A DNA stretch of 20,067 nucleotides from Oxalobacteraceae bacterium (GCA_027485535.1 JAIXQV010000152.1:1-20067); one strand, 5' to 3'. Numbered from the stretch's first letter, positions 8,321 to 17,388 are shown. Numbers and translations are program-made. Notes: generated by a model from the sequence alone, not told the origin.

Positions 8321-8950
8321 TCAAACTTTCTCGGGCGCAGTGCCGTCAGCCGCGCTTGTACGATTGGATTCCGATGGCATGCTCACAATACGCACGCGAT
8401 CATTGCGCTGGGTTTTAACGGCCAAGCCGGGATCAAAATACTTCCTATCCTTACGGCGTCGCAGCGTCAACGCCACTGCCGCCACCATTGCCGCCAACAA
8501 GATGATGGAGGCAATCTCGAATGGGTACAGGTAGTGCGTGTAGATCAACTTGCCCAGGGCTTTGGTGTCGCCGATGTTGCCCGCAGGCGCCTCGGGTTGA
8601 CTCATGAAGGCATTGACGAGTACTGCTGCCATCTCAAGCGCGATAACGGCACCGATGGTGACGGCAAAGGGCAGATGGCCCCAGATACCAGCACGCAACT
8701 TGGCCATGTCGATATCCAGCATCATCACCACGAACAGGAATAGCACCATCACTGCACCGACATACACCAGCACCAAAACGATGGCGAGAAACTCCGCTTT
8801 GAGAAGCATCCAGATCGCCGACGCTGAGAAGAACGAGAGAATGAGGTAAAGCGCGGCATGGACCGGGTTACGGTCGGTCACCACGCGCAGTGCGGCGAAA
8901 ACCAGCAGCGCCGCAAACGCGTAGAAGAGCAAGGTAGTGGCGTTCATCAT
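8321..8950 (-). CDS. nuoJ: NADH-quinone oxidoreductase subunit J
   Basis: NuoJ is a membrane subunit of complex I next to NuoK. The frame is open 42 codons further upstream, but that part lies inside nuoI in another frame and is Arg/Thr/Ser-rich. The family start is the ATG pair at 8945-8950, 4 nt after the nuoI stop, giving 209 residues. Five hydrophobic segments are visible. The conserved helix-3 stretch VLVYVGAVMVLFLFVVMML, whose pi-bulge region couples redox chemistry to proton pumping in the family, is intact. About 40 polar, charged residues follow the last helix (from RRRKDRKYF). Such a tail is common but variable in betaproteobacteria. Confidence 0.96.
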   Translation of the reverse strand: MMNATTLLFYAFAALLVFAALRVVTDRNPVHAALYLILSFFSASAIWMLLKAEFLAIVLVLVYVGAVMVLFLFVVMMLDIDMAKLRAGIWGHLPFAVTIGAVIALEMAAVLVNAFMSQPEAPAGNIGDTKALGKLIYTHYLYPFEIASIILLAAMVAAVALTLRRRKDRKYFDPGLAVKTQRNDRVRIVSMPSESNRTSAADGTAPEKV

Positions 8951-8954
8951 CAGC

Positions 8955-9443
8955 TTAGCGGTAGCGGGCGTCAGCGGCGCGGTTAGCCGCGATCTCGGCC
9001 TCGTAGCGGTCACCGATCGCGAGCAGCATGTTCTTGGTGTAGTACAGATCACCGCGCTTCTCGCCGTGATACTCAAGAATATGGGTCTCGACGATTGAGT
9101 CGACGGGGCAGGACTCTTCGCAGAAGCCGCAGAAAATACATTTGGTCAAATCGATGTCATAGCGCGTGGTGCGGCGAGTGCCGTCATCGCGCTGCTCGGA
9201 CTCGATGCTGATCGCCATCGCGGGACATACTGCCTCGCACAGCTTGCACGCGATACACCGCTCTTCACCGTTCGGGTAGCGGCGCAAGGCATGCAGACCA
9301 CGAAAACGTGGTGACATCGGCGTTTTCTCTTCTGGGAACTGAACCGTGATCTTGCGCGAAAACATGTAGCGGCCGGTCAGCGCCAGCCCCTTGAACAACT
9401 CGCGCAGCATCAGGCTACCGAGGAAATCTTTGATCGCTTCCAT
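8955..9443 (-). CDS. nuoI: NADH-quinone oxidoreductase subunit I
   Basis: NuoI is the 8Fe ferredoxin-like subunit that carries clusters N6a and N6b between NuoG and NuoB. In its 162 residues there are two complete CxxCxxCxxxCP motifs: C63, C66, C69, C73 and C102, C105, C108, C112. The amphipathic N-terminal helix (residues 1-30) docks on the membrane in the family. The ATG at 9441-9443 is preceded by GAGG with a 7-nt spacer, 13 nt after nuoH. Nothing is missing. Confidence 0.98.
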   Translation of the reverse strand: MEAIKDFLGSLMLRELFKGLALTGRYMFSRKITVQFPEEKTPMSPRFRGLHALRRYPNGEERCIACKLCEAVCPAMAISIESEQRDDGTRRTTRYDIDLTKCIFCGFCEESCPVDSIVETHILEYHGEKRGDLYYTKNMLLAIGDRYEAEIAANRAADARYR

Positions 9444-9456
9444 CGTCTTGCCTCGC

Positions 9457-10521
9457 TTACTTCCAAATATTCCAAGAGGTCTGCATCCAGACCGCGACGA
9501 TCACCAGATACACAACCGTCAGCGGAATGAATATTTTCCAACCCAGTCGCATGATCTGGTCGTAGCGGTAACGCGGGAAAGACGCACGTACCCAGATGAA
9601 GATCGAGACGACCAAGAAGGTCTTAATACCGAGCCAGATCCAGCCCGGGATGAAATCCAGAATCGCCAGCGGCGCACCCCAGCCACCGAGGAACATCAGC
9701 GTGGCCAACATGGAAATCAGAATCATGTTGGCGTATTCAGCGAGGAAGAACATCGCGAATGACATGCCGGAGTATTCAACCATGTGGCCGGCCACGATTT
9801 CCGATTCGCCTTCGACCACATCGAATGGATGGCGCGAGGTCTCGGCAATACCGGAGATGATGTAAACGCCAAACATCGGCAATAACGGCAGCCAGTTCCA
9901 GGACAAGAAATTCAGCCCCATGTTGGCGCCCACGCCCTTGAGCTGACCACCGACGATTTCCGACAGATTCAAGCTGCCCGAGACCATCAACACGATCACT
10001 AGCACGAAGCCCATCGCAATTTCGTAGGACACCATCTGTGCTGACGCACGCATCGCACCGAGGAAGGCATATTTCGAGTTCGAGGCCCAACCTGCGACGA
10101 TCACGCCGTACACCTCAAGCGAGGTAATCGCCATCAGAAACAGCAAACCTGCGTTGATGTTGGCGAGCGCTTTGTCTGGGCCAAACGGCACCACCGCCCA
10201 TGCAGCCAGTGCCGGCATGATGGTCATCACCGGTGCCAGCACGAACAAGCCTTTGTTTGCCTTGGCCGGAACAATGATCTCTTTCAGCAGCAGCTTGAGT
10301 GCATCCGCAATGGGTTGCAGCAGACCCGCTGGCCCGACACGATTGGGCCCGAGCCGCACATGCATCCAGCCGATCATCTTGCGTTCCCACAGCGTGAGGT
10401 AAGCAACGCAACCCATCAGCGGAAGCACGATGGCAACGATCTTGATCAGGTTCCAGGCAATCGGCCACCATGGGCCGAGCATGCTCTCGCCGGTCGCAGT
10501 GAATTGGCTCAGCAAGTCCAT
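9457..10521 (-). CDS. nuoH: NADH-quinone oxidoreductase subunit H
   Basis: NuoH (ND1 homologue) forms the quinone-entry chamber at the interface of the membrane arm and the NuoB/NuoD module. It has 354 residues and about eight helices. Family landmarks seen are LWERKMIGWMHVRLGPNRVG (45-64), the LLQPIADALKL stretch, EVYGVIVAGWASNSKYA, and the acidic quinone-funnel loop (AETSRHPFDVVEGESEIVAG). The start ATG at 10519-10521 shares one base with the nuoG stop (TGATG), a classic arrangement for coupled translation. Confidence 0.98.
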   Translation of the reverse strand: MDLLSQFTATGESMLGPWWPIAWNLIKIVAIVLPLMGCVAYLTLWERKMIGWMHVRLGPNRVGPAGLLQPIADALKLLLKEIIVPAKANKGLFVLAPVMTIMPALAAWAVVPFGPDKALANINAGLLFLMAITSLEVYGVIVAGWASNSKYAFLGAMRASAQMVSYEIAMGFVLVIVLMVSGSLNLSEIVGGQLKGVGANMGLNFLSWNWLPLLPMFGVYIISGIAETSRHPFDVVEGESEIVAGHMVEYSGMSFAMFFLAEYANMILISMLATLMFLGGWGAPLAILDFIPGWIWLGIKTFLVVSIFIWVRASFPRYRYDQIMRLGWKIFIPLTVVYLVIVAVWMQTSWNIWK

Positions 10522-12857
10522 CAGGCTTTCTCCACCGAGATCGCACCAAACATCGACCCCAGGTTAGCTGTGTCATGGTGACCCGCTGCGATACGCACCA
10601 CATTCGCCGGCTGGCTGGTATCGATAGCGCAAGGCAGTACCGCACTCCCACGCCCCTGCTTGACGCGTACATTCGCGCCTTCAGTAACGCCGAGCTTCTG
10701 CGCCAAAGCTGCGGACAGCACGGCACGTGGTGGCCGTGCATCTGCCGTTTGCTGCAAGGATGCGGCACGGCGTACGATGCCATCGGTGAAGTACAGCGGC
10801 ACATCGGCGGCGCGCTCAAGCTCAGTGCTGCTAGCGCCGAGCGTTGGCAGCGGCATATGGCTGCGATTATTCAGCCGCGCTGAAACATCCAGATCCTCGG
10901 TAGCGCCCGCACCGAGTAACTCGGCACGAATCTCCTCCGAGCTTTCGTAATTGAAGCCATCGAGTGCGAGCAGATTGCCCAGCACGCGAAGCACCTTCCA
11001 CCCGGGACGCGTTTCTGCCAGTGGCCGCGTGCTGCCATTAAAGCCCTGAACACGGCCCTCAGCATTAATGAAAGTGCCCGATGTTTCGGAGAAAGGCGAC
11101 ACGGGTAACAACACATCCGCGTACTCAGTGCCGTGCTTGTACGGCGACATCAGTACCACCATGTCAGCCTGATCGAGCGCGGCACGTGCCTGCTGCGGAT
11201 TAGCGCAATCAAGTTCCGGCTCAGCGTGCAAAACCAAATAGGCTTTCTTGGGCTTGTCGAAGAAACTTTGCGCGACAGCACGATCTGCCGGTGTCGCGTT
11301 GGCGATGTAGCCACCGACAGTATTCGCTGCCTCGGTCAGATAACCAAACTTGGCATCAGTCTGCTCTGCAATCCACTGCGCAACCGCGTGTAACTGTGCT
11401 GTCTGCGGGTGATGGGCGGCCGCATTACCTAACAGCACCGCACGTGGCTCGCCCGACAGCAGACTGTTGGCGATCGCTACCGCAGTGGCTGATGGGGTGA
11501 GCTTGGCGAACTCTGCAGGTGCGGCGATATTTTTCGCTTGCGCGACTGCCAGCGCCACTTCAGACAGCTGAGTCAACCAGTCAGACGGCGCGGCAATCAG
11601 ATGATTCGCGACGGCCATCAATGGCATGCCCTCGTTCGCATTCAGCAAGGACAGCTTGGCACCGCCACGCTGCACGGCTGCGCGCAATCGTGCAGTGAGC
11701 AGCGGATGATCTTTGCGAAGGTGTGAACCAATCACGAATACTCGACGCAATTTACCAACGTCAGCGATAGGCATACCCAACCAAGGCACGAATGCTGTAT
11801 CGGACATCGCTGCGCTCTGACGCAAACGGAAATCAATGTGATCAGAGCCCAGACCGCGTGTGAGTTTGGCCAGCAGAGTGAGTTCTTCCAGCGTGGCATA
11901 CGGTGCTGCCAGCGACGCGATAGCAGCGGCACCATGCTGATCACGAATACCGCGCAAGCCCTGCGCCACGTATTCCAGCGCAGTTTGCCAGTCGACCGAT
12001 TTCCACTCACCGCCTTGCTTGATCATGGGCGTGGTGAGACGCTCATCACTATTCAAACCCTCATAGGCAAAGCGGTCGCGATCGGATAGCCAGCACTCGT
12101 TCACTGCCTCGTTCTCCAGCGGCAGTACGCGCATGACCTTGCTGCCCTTGACCTGCACAATCAGGTTGGAACCCAGGCTATCGTGCGGGCTGACAGACTT
12201 GCGGCGTGAGAGCTCCCAAGTGCGCGCGCTGTAACGGAAAGGCTTGGACGTCAGCGCGCCGACCGGGCACAGATCAATCATGTTGCCGGACAACTCGGAG
12301 CTAACTGCACCGTTCACAAAACTACTGATCTCGGAGTGCTCGCCACGACCGATCATGCCAAACTCCATCACGCCAGCTACTTCCTGCCCGAAGCGCACGC
12401 AACGGGTGCAGTGGATGCAGCGACTCATTTCTTTCATGGAGATCAACGGGCCCGCCTCCTTGGCATGAACAACCCGCTTCTCTTCCTGATAGCGCGATGA
12501 AGACGGGCCATAGCCAACGGCCAGATCCTGTAACTGGCACTCGCCGCCTTGGTCACAGATCGGGCAATCGAGCGGATGGTTGATCAGCAAGAACTGCATC
12601 ACATCCTTCTGCGCCTGCACTGCTTTCTCGCTATGGGTGCGCACCACCATGCCTTGCGTCACCGGCGTTGCACAGGCTGGCAGCGCTTTCGGTGCTTTCT
12701 CGACCTCGACTAAGCACATACGGCAGTTGGCCGCGATCGACAATTTCTTGTGATAACAAAAATGCGGAATGTACGTGCCCAGCTGATTAGCAGCATCCAT
12801 CACCATGCTGCCCTCAGGCACTTCGACCTTCTTACCGTCTATCTCAATCTCTAGCAT
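10521..12857 (-). CDS. nuoG: NADH-quinone oxidoreductase subunit G
   Basis: NuoG is the large iron-sulfur subunit of the peripheral arm. The frame is open 42 codons further upstream into nuoF, but the family start is the ATG at 12855-12857 (MLEIEIDGKK), with GGAACG upstream, giving 778 residues. The [2Fe-2S] N1b ligands are C34, C45, C48 and C62. The N5 [4Fe-4S] cluster has H94, C98, C101 and C107. The N4 cluster has C147, C150, C153 and C197. A molybdopterin-oxidoreductase-like fold without cofactor follows. The CxxCxxxC set for the extra N7 cluster of E. coli is absent at about 220-260 (RRKSVSPHDSLGSN instead). The C-terminal half (about 280-778) is Ala-rich and more divergent, as usual. 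It overlaps nuoH by 1 nt. Confidence 0.97.
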   Translation of the reverse strand: MLEIEIDGKKVEVPEGSMVMDAANQLGTYIPHFCYHKKLSIAANCRMCLVEVEKAPKALPACATPVTQGMVVRTHSEKAVQAQKDVMQFLLINHPLDCPICDQGGECQLQDLAVGYGPSSSRYQEEKRVVHAKEAGPLISMKEMSRCIHCTRCVRFGQEVAGVMEFGMIGRGEHSEISSFVNGAVSSELSGNMIDLCPVGALTSKPFRYSARTWELSRRKSVSPHDSLGSNLIVQVKGSKVMRVLPLENEAVNECWLSDRDRFAYEGLNSDERLTTPMIKQGGEWKSVDWQTALEYVAQGLRGIRDQHGAAAIASLAAPYATLEELTLLAKLTRGLGSDHIDFRLRQSAAMSDTAFVPWLGMPIADVGKLRRVFVIGSHLRKDHPLLTARLRAAVQRGGAKLSLLNANEGMPLMAVANHLIAAPSDWLTQLSEVALAVAQAKNIAAPAEFAKLTPSATAVAIANSLLSGEPRAVLLGNAAAHHPQTAQLHAVAQWIAEQTDAKFGYLTEAANTVGGYIANATPADRAVAQSFFDKPKKAYLVLHAEPELDCANPQQARAALDQADMVVLMSPYKHGTEYADVLLPVSPFSETSGTFINAEGRVQGFNGSTRPLAETRPGWKVLRVLGNLLALDGFNYESSEEIRAELLGAGATEDLDVSARLNNRSHMPLPTLGASSTELERAADVPLYFTDGIVRRAASLQQTADARPPRAVLSAALAQKLGVTEGANVRVKQGRGSAVLPCAIDTSQPANVVRIAAGHHDTANLGSMFGAISVEKA

Positions 12858-12868
12858 GATCGTTCCGG

Positions 12869-14164
12869 TCAGACATAAGCGGGCACCATGCAGCGCTTGT
12901 GCTCGATGTGGTAAGCAAATTCGTCGGTGTAGTTCTTGATCATGGCGCGCACTGGCATTGCTGCAGCATCGCCTAATGCACAAATCGTACGGCCTTGAAT
13001 GCCATCACACACAGACAGCAAGGTGTCGAGATCATCCGGACGCCCTTCGCCGTGCTCGATACGATGCACCATGCGATACAGCCAGCCCGTACCCTCGCGG
13101 CACGGTGTGCATTGACCACAGGATTCTTCGTAATAAAAATACGATAGCCGCAGCAGTGACTTCACCATGCAGCGCTCTTCGTTCATGACAATCACCGCGC
13201 CTGAGCCCAGCATGGAGCCCGCTTTCGCGATCGAGTCATAGTCCATATCGGTTTGCATCATCAGATCACCGCGAATCACCGGCATCGATGAACCGCCCGG
13301 GATCACGCCCTTGATCTTTTTGCCATCGCGCATGCCTCCGGCCAACTCAAGTAACTTTGCAAACGGCGTGCCGAGCGGCACTTCGTAGTTACCCGGACGC
13401 GCCACATCGCCAGAGACGGAGAAAATTTTCGTACCGCCATTATTCGGCTTGCCGAGCGCGAGATAAGCTTCGGGGCCAACGTTCATGATGAACGGTACCG
13501 AGGCGAAGGTCTCGGTGTTGTTGATGGTGGTGGGCTTGCCGTACAAACCAAAGCTGGCTGGGAACGGCGGCTTGAAGCGCGGCTGGCCCTTCTTGCCTTC
13601 AATTGATTCCAGCAGCGCTGTCTCTTCACCGCAAATATAGGCACCGTAACCATGAAACGCGTGCAGCTGGAATGAGAAATCGGTACCGAGGATTTTATCG
13701 CCGAGGAAACCGGCAGCGCGCGCCTCTTCCAAAGCCTCTTCAAAACGATCGTACACATCCCACACTTCACCGTGAATGTAGTTGTAGCCGACCGTGATGC
13801 CCATGGCATAGGCACCGATGGCCATACCTTCGATCACGCTATGCGGGTTGTAACGCAAAATATCGCGGTCTTTGAATGTACCTGGCTCACCTTCGTCCGA
13901 ATTACAGACGAGATATTTCTGCCCTGGGAATGCACGCGGCATGAAGCTCCACTTCAGGCCCGTTGGGAATCCCGCGCCACCACGGCCACGCAAGGCAGAC
14001 GCTTTCAGATCCGCAATCACCTGCTCTGGCGTGATGCCCTCGGTCAAAATGCGGCGCAGCGCGGCGTATCCACCTCGCTTCACATAGTCAGCGAGGCGCC
14101 AGTTGTTACCGTCGACACCCGCCAGAAGCAGCGGCTGAATATGACGATCATGCAGGCAAGTCAT
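12869..14164 (-). CDS. nuoF: NADH-quinone oxidoreductase subunit F (NADH-binding)
   Basis: NuoF oxidises NADH and passes electrons from FMN to cluster N3 at the tip of the peripheral arm. The 431-residue protein has the Gly-rich nucleotide motif GRGGAGFPTGLKW (60-72), the FMN/NADH segment NSDEGEPGTFKDRD (from 88), the GAYICGEETALLESIEG stretch (173-189), an SLBB region, and the N3 ligands C348, C351, C354 (ESCGQCTPCREG) and C394. The start ATG at 14162-14164 overlaps the nuoE stop by 4 nt (ATGA), so translation is probably coupled. Length matches the family. Confidence 0.98.
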   Translation of the reverse strand: MTCLHDRHIQPLLLAGVDGNNWRLADYVKRGGYAALRRILTEGITPEQVIADLKASALRGRGGAGFPTGLKWSFMPRAFPGQKYLVCNSDEGEPGTFKDRDILRYNPHSVIEGMAIGAYAMGITVGYNYIHGEVWDVYDRFEEALEEARAAGFLGDKILGTDFSFQLHAFHGYGAYICGEETALLESIEGKKGQPRFKPPFPASFGLYGKPTTINNTETFASVPFIMNVGPEAYLALGKPNNGGTKIFSVSGDVARPGNYEVPLGTPFAKLLELAGGMRDGKKIKGVIPGGSSMPVIRGDLMMQTDMDYDSIAKAGSMLGSGAVIVMNEERCMVKSLLRLSYFYYEESCGQCTPCREGTGWLYRMVHRIEHGEGRPDDLDTLLSVCDGIQGRTICALGDAAAMPVRAMIKNYTDEFAYHIEHKRCMVPAYV

Positions 14165-14661
14165 TTCTTCAGCTCCTCAATCAGCGCGTCGATTTTGTCA
14201 TTCGACATGAAGCTGCACATACGCTTGTTATTCACCAATATCACCGGCGAATCGCCACAGGCACCCATGCACTCACCCTCTTTCAGGGTGAACAAACCGT
14301 CGGCCGTGGTCTCATTGAAATCGATACCCAGTTTTTGCTTTAGGAAGGCTGCTGCACGATCACCCTGCGTCAGCTGGCAAGGCAAGTTAGTGCAAATCGT
14401 TAGTTTGAACTTACCGACAGGCTTCAGGTTGTACATGGTGTAGAAGGTGGCAACCTCCTGCACCGCGATCGCGGGCATCTCCAGATAGATAGCAACGTCC
14501 TGGATCACTTCCGGCGACAACCAGCCTTGTTCGTCCTGAGCAATGGCGAGCGCCGCCATCACCGCAGACTGCTTCTGATCGGCCGGGAACTTGGCCAGCT
14601 CGCGATCAATCTTTTTATAAGCGTCCGGTGATAACAGCATGCTCTGTTGTGCCTCGATCAT
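14161..14661 (-). CDS. nuoE: NADH-quinone oxidoreductase subunit E
   Basis: NuoE is the 24-kDa-type subunit that carries the off-pathway [2Fe-2S] cluster N1a next to the FMN of NuoF. It has 166 residues with a thioredoxin-like C-terminal domain. The ligands are C90, C95 (CTNLPC), C131 and C135 (CMGAC). The N-terminal helical part includes QDEQGWLSPEVIQDVA, and EVATFYTMYNLKPVGK leads into the cluster domain. The ATG at 14659-14661 is supported by GGAAGA 3 nt upstream. A second ATG at codon 8 would also give a family-like N-terminus but lacks as good a ribosome site. It lies 12 nt after nuoD. Confidence 0.97.
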   Translation of the reverse strand: MIEAQQSMLLSPDAYKKIDRELAKFPADQKQSAVMAALAIAQDEQGWLSPEVIQDVAIYLEMPAIAVQEVATFYTMYNLKPVGKFKLTICTNLPCQLTQGDRAAAFLKQKLGIDFNETTADGLFTLKEGECMGACGDSPVILVNNKRMCSFMSNDKIDALIEELKK

Positions 14662-14673
14662 TATTCTTCCAAA

Positions 14674-15927
14674 TCAGCGATCAATCTCGCCGAACACAAT
14701 ATCCTGCGTACCAATGATGGTGACAGCATCGGCGATCATGTGGCCAGTAGCCATCTCGTTCAGACCTTGCAGGTGCGCGAAACCCGGCGCACGAATCTTC
14801 AAACGGTAGGGCTTGTTCGCACCATCTGAAACCAGATAGATACCAAACTCACCTTTGGGATGCTCAACTGCAGCATAGGCCTCACCCACCGGTACGTGAA
14901 AGCCTTCGGTGAAGAGCTTGAAATGATGGATCAGCTCTTCCATGTTGGATTTCATATCCACCCGTGACGGCGGCGCCACTTTGTGGTTATCCGTCATCAC
15001 TGGGCCCGGATGATTACGCAGCCATTCGACACATTGCTGGATGATGCGGTTGGACTGGCGCATCTCTTCAATACGAACCAAGTACCGGTCGTAGCAATCG
15101 CCATTCACGCCCACCGGGATATCGAAGTCGACCAGATCGTAGACCTCGTAAGGCTGCTTCTTGCGTAAATCCCATTCAGTCCCCGAGCCACGCAACATGG
15201 GGCCGGTAAAGCCCATGGCCAGTGCCTGCTCAGGTGACACCACACCAATACCCACTAAGCGCTGCTTCCAGATGCGGTTATCGGTCAGCAGCGTCTCGTA
15301 CTCATCAACATAGGTTGGGAAACGGTTGGTAAAGTCTTCGATGAAATCGAGTAACGAACCCTGACGGTTTTCATTCAACCTGGCGATTGCTTTGTCGTTA
15401 CGGACCAGCGAGGCTTTGTACTGCGGCATTGCATCCGGCAGGTCTCGGTACACACCGCCAGGACGGTAATAGGCGGCATGCAGACGCGCGCCGGATACCG
15501 CCTCGTAGCAATCCATCAAATCTTCACGTTCACGGAATGCGTACAGGAACACACCCATTGCGCCGACATCCAGCGCGTGCGCTCCCAACCACAGCAGGTG
15601 GTTCAAGACACGTGTGATCTCGTCAAACATGACACGGATGTACTGTGCGCGCAGCGGCACCTCAACGCCGAGCAGCCGCTCAATCGCCATCACGTAAGCG
15701 TGCTCGTTGCACATCATCGATACATAGTCGAGACGATCCATGTACGGCACGGATTGCAGGAAGGTACGCGTCTCCGCCAGCTTCTCAGTCGCACGATGCA
15801 ACAAACCGATGTGCGGATCAGCGCGCTGAATCACCTCGCCGTCCAGCTCCAATACCAAGCGCAATACACCATGCGCCGCAGGATGCTGAGGGCCGAAATT
15901 TAATGTGTAGTTTTTAATTTCAGCCAT
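14674..15927 (-). CDS. nuoD: NADH-quinone oxidoreductase subunit D
   Basis: NuoD (49-kDa homologue, related to NiFe hydrogenase large subunits) builds the quinone-reduction site with NuoB. The frame continues 17 codons upstream into nuoC, but the family N-terminus MAEIKNYTLNFGPQHP starts at the ATG 15925-15927, giving 417 residues, the standard length. GGGGTG lies 7 nt upstream. The quinone-site loop GPQHPAAHG (12-20) and the stretch PYMDRLDYVSMMCNEHAY are intact. The C-terminus ends DIVFGEIDR as in the family. It starts 1 nt after the nuoC stop and is not fused to nuoC, unlike in E. coli. Confidence 0.98.
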   Translation of the reverse strand: MAEIKNYTLNFGPQHPAAHGVLRLVLELDGEVIQRADPHIGLLHRATEKLAETRTFLQSVPYMDRLDYVSMMCNEHAYVMAIERLLGVEVPLRAQYIRVMFDEITRVLNHLLWLGAHALDVGAMGVFLYAFREREDLMDCYEAVSGARLHAAYYRPGGVYRDLPDAMPQYKASLVRNDKAIARLNENRQGSLLDFIEDFTNRFPTYVDEYETLLTDNRIWKQRLVGIGVVSPEQALAMGFTGPMLRGSGTEWDLRKKQPYEVYDLVDFDIPVGVNGDCYDRYLVRIEEMRQSNRIIQQCVEWLRNHPGPVMTDNHKVAPPSRVDMKSNMEELIHHFKLFTEGFHVPVGEAYAAVEHPKGEFGIYLVSDGANKPYRLKIRAPGFAHLQGLNEMATGHMIADAVTIIGTQDIVFGEIDR

Positions 15928-15928
15928 C

Positions 15929-16525
15929 TCAGCGCACCCCGTAGTTCTCTTCGCGGATGATCCGCGGCACGTTCTCACGCGGCTCGATCGTCACCGGTTG
16001 GTAGACAACCCGCTTTTGCTCGGGGTCGTAGCGCATTTCGACATAGCCACTGACAGGGAAATCTTTACGGAATGGATGACCAATAAATCCGTAATCGGTC
16101 AGGATACGGCGTAAATCATCGTGGCCTTCAAACAAAATGCCATATAAATCGAAGGCCTCGCGCTCATACCAATTGGCAGCGGGCCAAACACTTGTGAGCG
16201 AAGCCACCAGCGGCATATCATCGTCTTTGGCAAAGACTCGGACGCGTAGCCGCCAGTTGTGAGCGATCGACATCAGATGCACCACGACACCGAAGCGCGC
16301 GCCTTCCCAACGACCATCGCCGTAGGATTGATAGTCGACACCGCAAAGATCAATCATCTGCTCGAAACGCGTTGATGCATGGTCGCGCAGCAGTTGCATC
16401 GCGGAGAGATAATCATCCGCACCAACTACAACGGTCACCTCACCTAGCGAGCTGCTGAGGGTTTTGATCTTGTCTCCCAGTACGTCTTGAACGGCACTGG
16501 AGAGGGTCTCGAGTTTGGTGGTCAT
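15929..16525 (-). CDS. nuoC: NADH-quinone oxidoreductase subunit C
   Basis: NuoC (30-kDa subunit) is a cofactor-free structural subunit of the peripheral arm that packs on NuoD. It has 198 residues. The family signature runs from NWYEREAFDLYGI (118-130) through DDLRRILTDYGF (136-147) to GHPFRKDFPVSG (149-160). The ATG at 16523-16525 lies 14 nt after the nuoB stop. No clear ribosome site precedes it, so translation may depend on coupling to nuoB. The gene is separate from nuoD, with 1 nt between them. Confidence 0.97.
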   Translation of the reverse strand: MTTKLETLSSAVQDVLGDKIKTLSSSLGEVTVVVGADDYLSAMQLLRDHASTRFEQMIDLCGVDYQSYGDGRWEGARFGVVVHLMSIAHNWRLRVRVFAKDDDMPLVASLTSVWPAANWYEREAFDLYGILFEGHDDLRRILTDYGFIGHPFRKDFPVSGYVEMRYDPEQKRVVYQPVTIEPRENVPRIIREENYGVR

Positions 16526-16539
16526 ATCGTTGATGGGAC

Positions 16540-17016
16540 TCAGCGTGCAATCGTGTTGGTGCGCTTGATCTTGTTTTGCAGCTGGATCACGCCGTATAAC
16601 AAGGCCTCTGCAGTCGGCGGACAGCCTGGGACGTAAATATCGACCGGCACGATACGATCACAACCGCGTACAACAGAGTAAGAGTAATGGTAGTAGCCAC
16701 CACCATTGGCGCAAGAACCCATCGAGATGACCCAGCGCGGCTCGGCCATCTGATCGTAGACTTTGCGGAGTGCAGGCGCCATTTTGTTGCACAAAGTACC
16801 AGCGACGATCATCACATCTGACTGCCGTGGTGAAGGACGGAAAACGACACCGAAACGGTCGAGATCGTAACGCGACGCACCTGCGTGCATCATCTCAACT
16901 GCGCAGCAGGCCAGACCAAACGTCATCGGCCACATTGAGCCGGTGCGGGTCCAGTTGATTAATTTGTCAGCCGTCGTGGTGACAAAACCTTCATTGAGGA
17001 TGCCATCGATCGCCAT
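16540..17016 (-). CDS. nuoB: NADH-quinone oxidoreductase subunit B
   Basis: NuoB (PSST homologue) holds the terminal [4Fe-4S] cluster N2, which reduces quinone. It has 158 residues. The N2 ligands are all seen: adjacent C37-C38 (GLACCAVEMM), C102 (MGSCANGGGYY) and C132 (PGCPPTAEALL). The ATG at 17014-17016 follows nuoA by 3 nt. GGAG, 6 nt upstream, is formed by the last sense codon and stop of nuoA, so the two genes are linked in translation. Nothing unusual. Confidence 0.98.
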   Translation of the reverse strand: MAIDGILNEGFVTTTADKLINWTRTGSMWPMTFGLACCAVEMMHAGASRYDLDRFGVVFRPSPRQSDVMIVAGTLCNKMAPALRKVYDQMAEPRWVISMGSCANGGGYYHYSYSVVRGCDRIVPVDIYVPGCPPTAEALLYGVIQLQNKIKRTNTIAR

Positions 17017-17019
17017 TGC

Positions 17020-17379
17020 TTACTCCCAGTCCAAGGCACCTTTTTTCCATTCGAAGATCAGGCCAACAATCAGGATGCCGAGGAAAATCATCATGGCCCA
17101 GAAGCCAATCAGTCCGACATCATTCATGGCGACCGCCCATGGCACCAAAAATGCCACCTCAAGATCAAACAGAATGAAGAGGATCGCCACTAGGTAGTAG
17201 CGAACATCGAATTTCATACGTGCGTCTTCGAATGCCTCGAAGCCGCACTCGTAGGCGGAATTCTTTTCTGAATCGGGGCGGTGTGGGGCTAGTAGCCGAC
17301 CAAGCACCTGAGGCGCAACACCGACACCGATACCCACCGCAATGAACAGTAGGATCGGAAGGTAATTTTGCAGGTCCAC
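17020..17379 (-). CDS. nuoA: NADH-quinone oxidoreductase subunit A
   Basis: NuoA (ND3 homologue) is a three-helix subunit at the junction of the membrane and peripheral arms. The chosen start is the GTG at 17377-17379, giving 119 residues (MDLQNYLPILLF), the family length and N-terminus. A GTG 11 codons upstream (17410-17412) would add AIQAFFTGNIV, which is not family-like, and lacks a better ribosome site. The cytoplasmic loop with YECGFEAFEDARMKFDVRYY (43-62) contains the conserved Cys that reports active/deactive states in homologues. The end EWKKGALDWE is typical. It is the first gene of the nuo cluster, 75 nt after tRNA-Leu. Confidence 0.95.
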   Translation of the reverse strand: MDLQNYLPILLFIAVGIGVGVAPQVLGRLLAPHRPDSEKNSAYECGFEAFEDARMKFDVRYYLVAILFILFDLEVAFLVPWAVAMNDVGLIGFWAMMIFLGILIVGLIFEWKKGALDWE

Positions 17380-17388
17380 GATGTTCCC
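17377..17388 (-). promoter_or_regulatory. Ribosome binding site and GTG start of nuoA
   Basis: Minus-strand GGGAACATCGTG places a GGGAA Shine-Dalgarno-like core 4 nt before the GTG. This decides for the 119-residue NuoA over the longer reading. The spacing is slightly short, so initiation may be moderate. Confidence 0.6.

Noticed and set aside
10115..10819. Minus-strand frame of 234 codons across the nuoG/nuoH boundary
   Set aside because: It is an out-of-frame shadow. Both nuoG and nuoH are intact and full length there.
12858..12983. 42-codon N-terminal extension of nuoG
   Set aside because: It runs back into nuoF and is not family-like; MLEIEIDGKK at 12857 is the normal NuoG start. The same reasoning removed extensions of nuoJ, nuoD and tpiA.
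13772..14443. Open frame of 223 codons on the plus strand opposite nuoF/nuoE
   Set aside because: It spans two well-supported genes on the other strand and has no domain signal.
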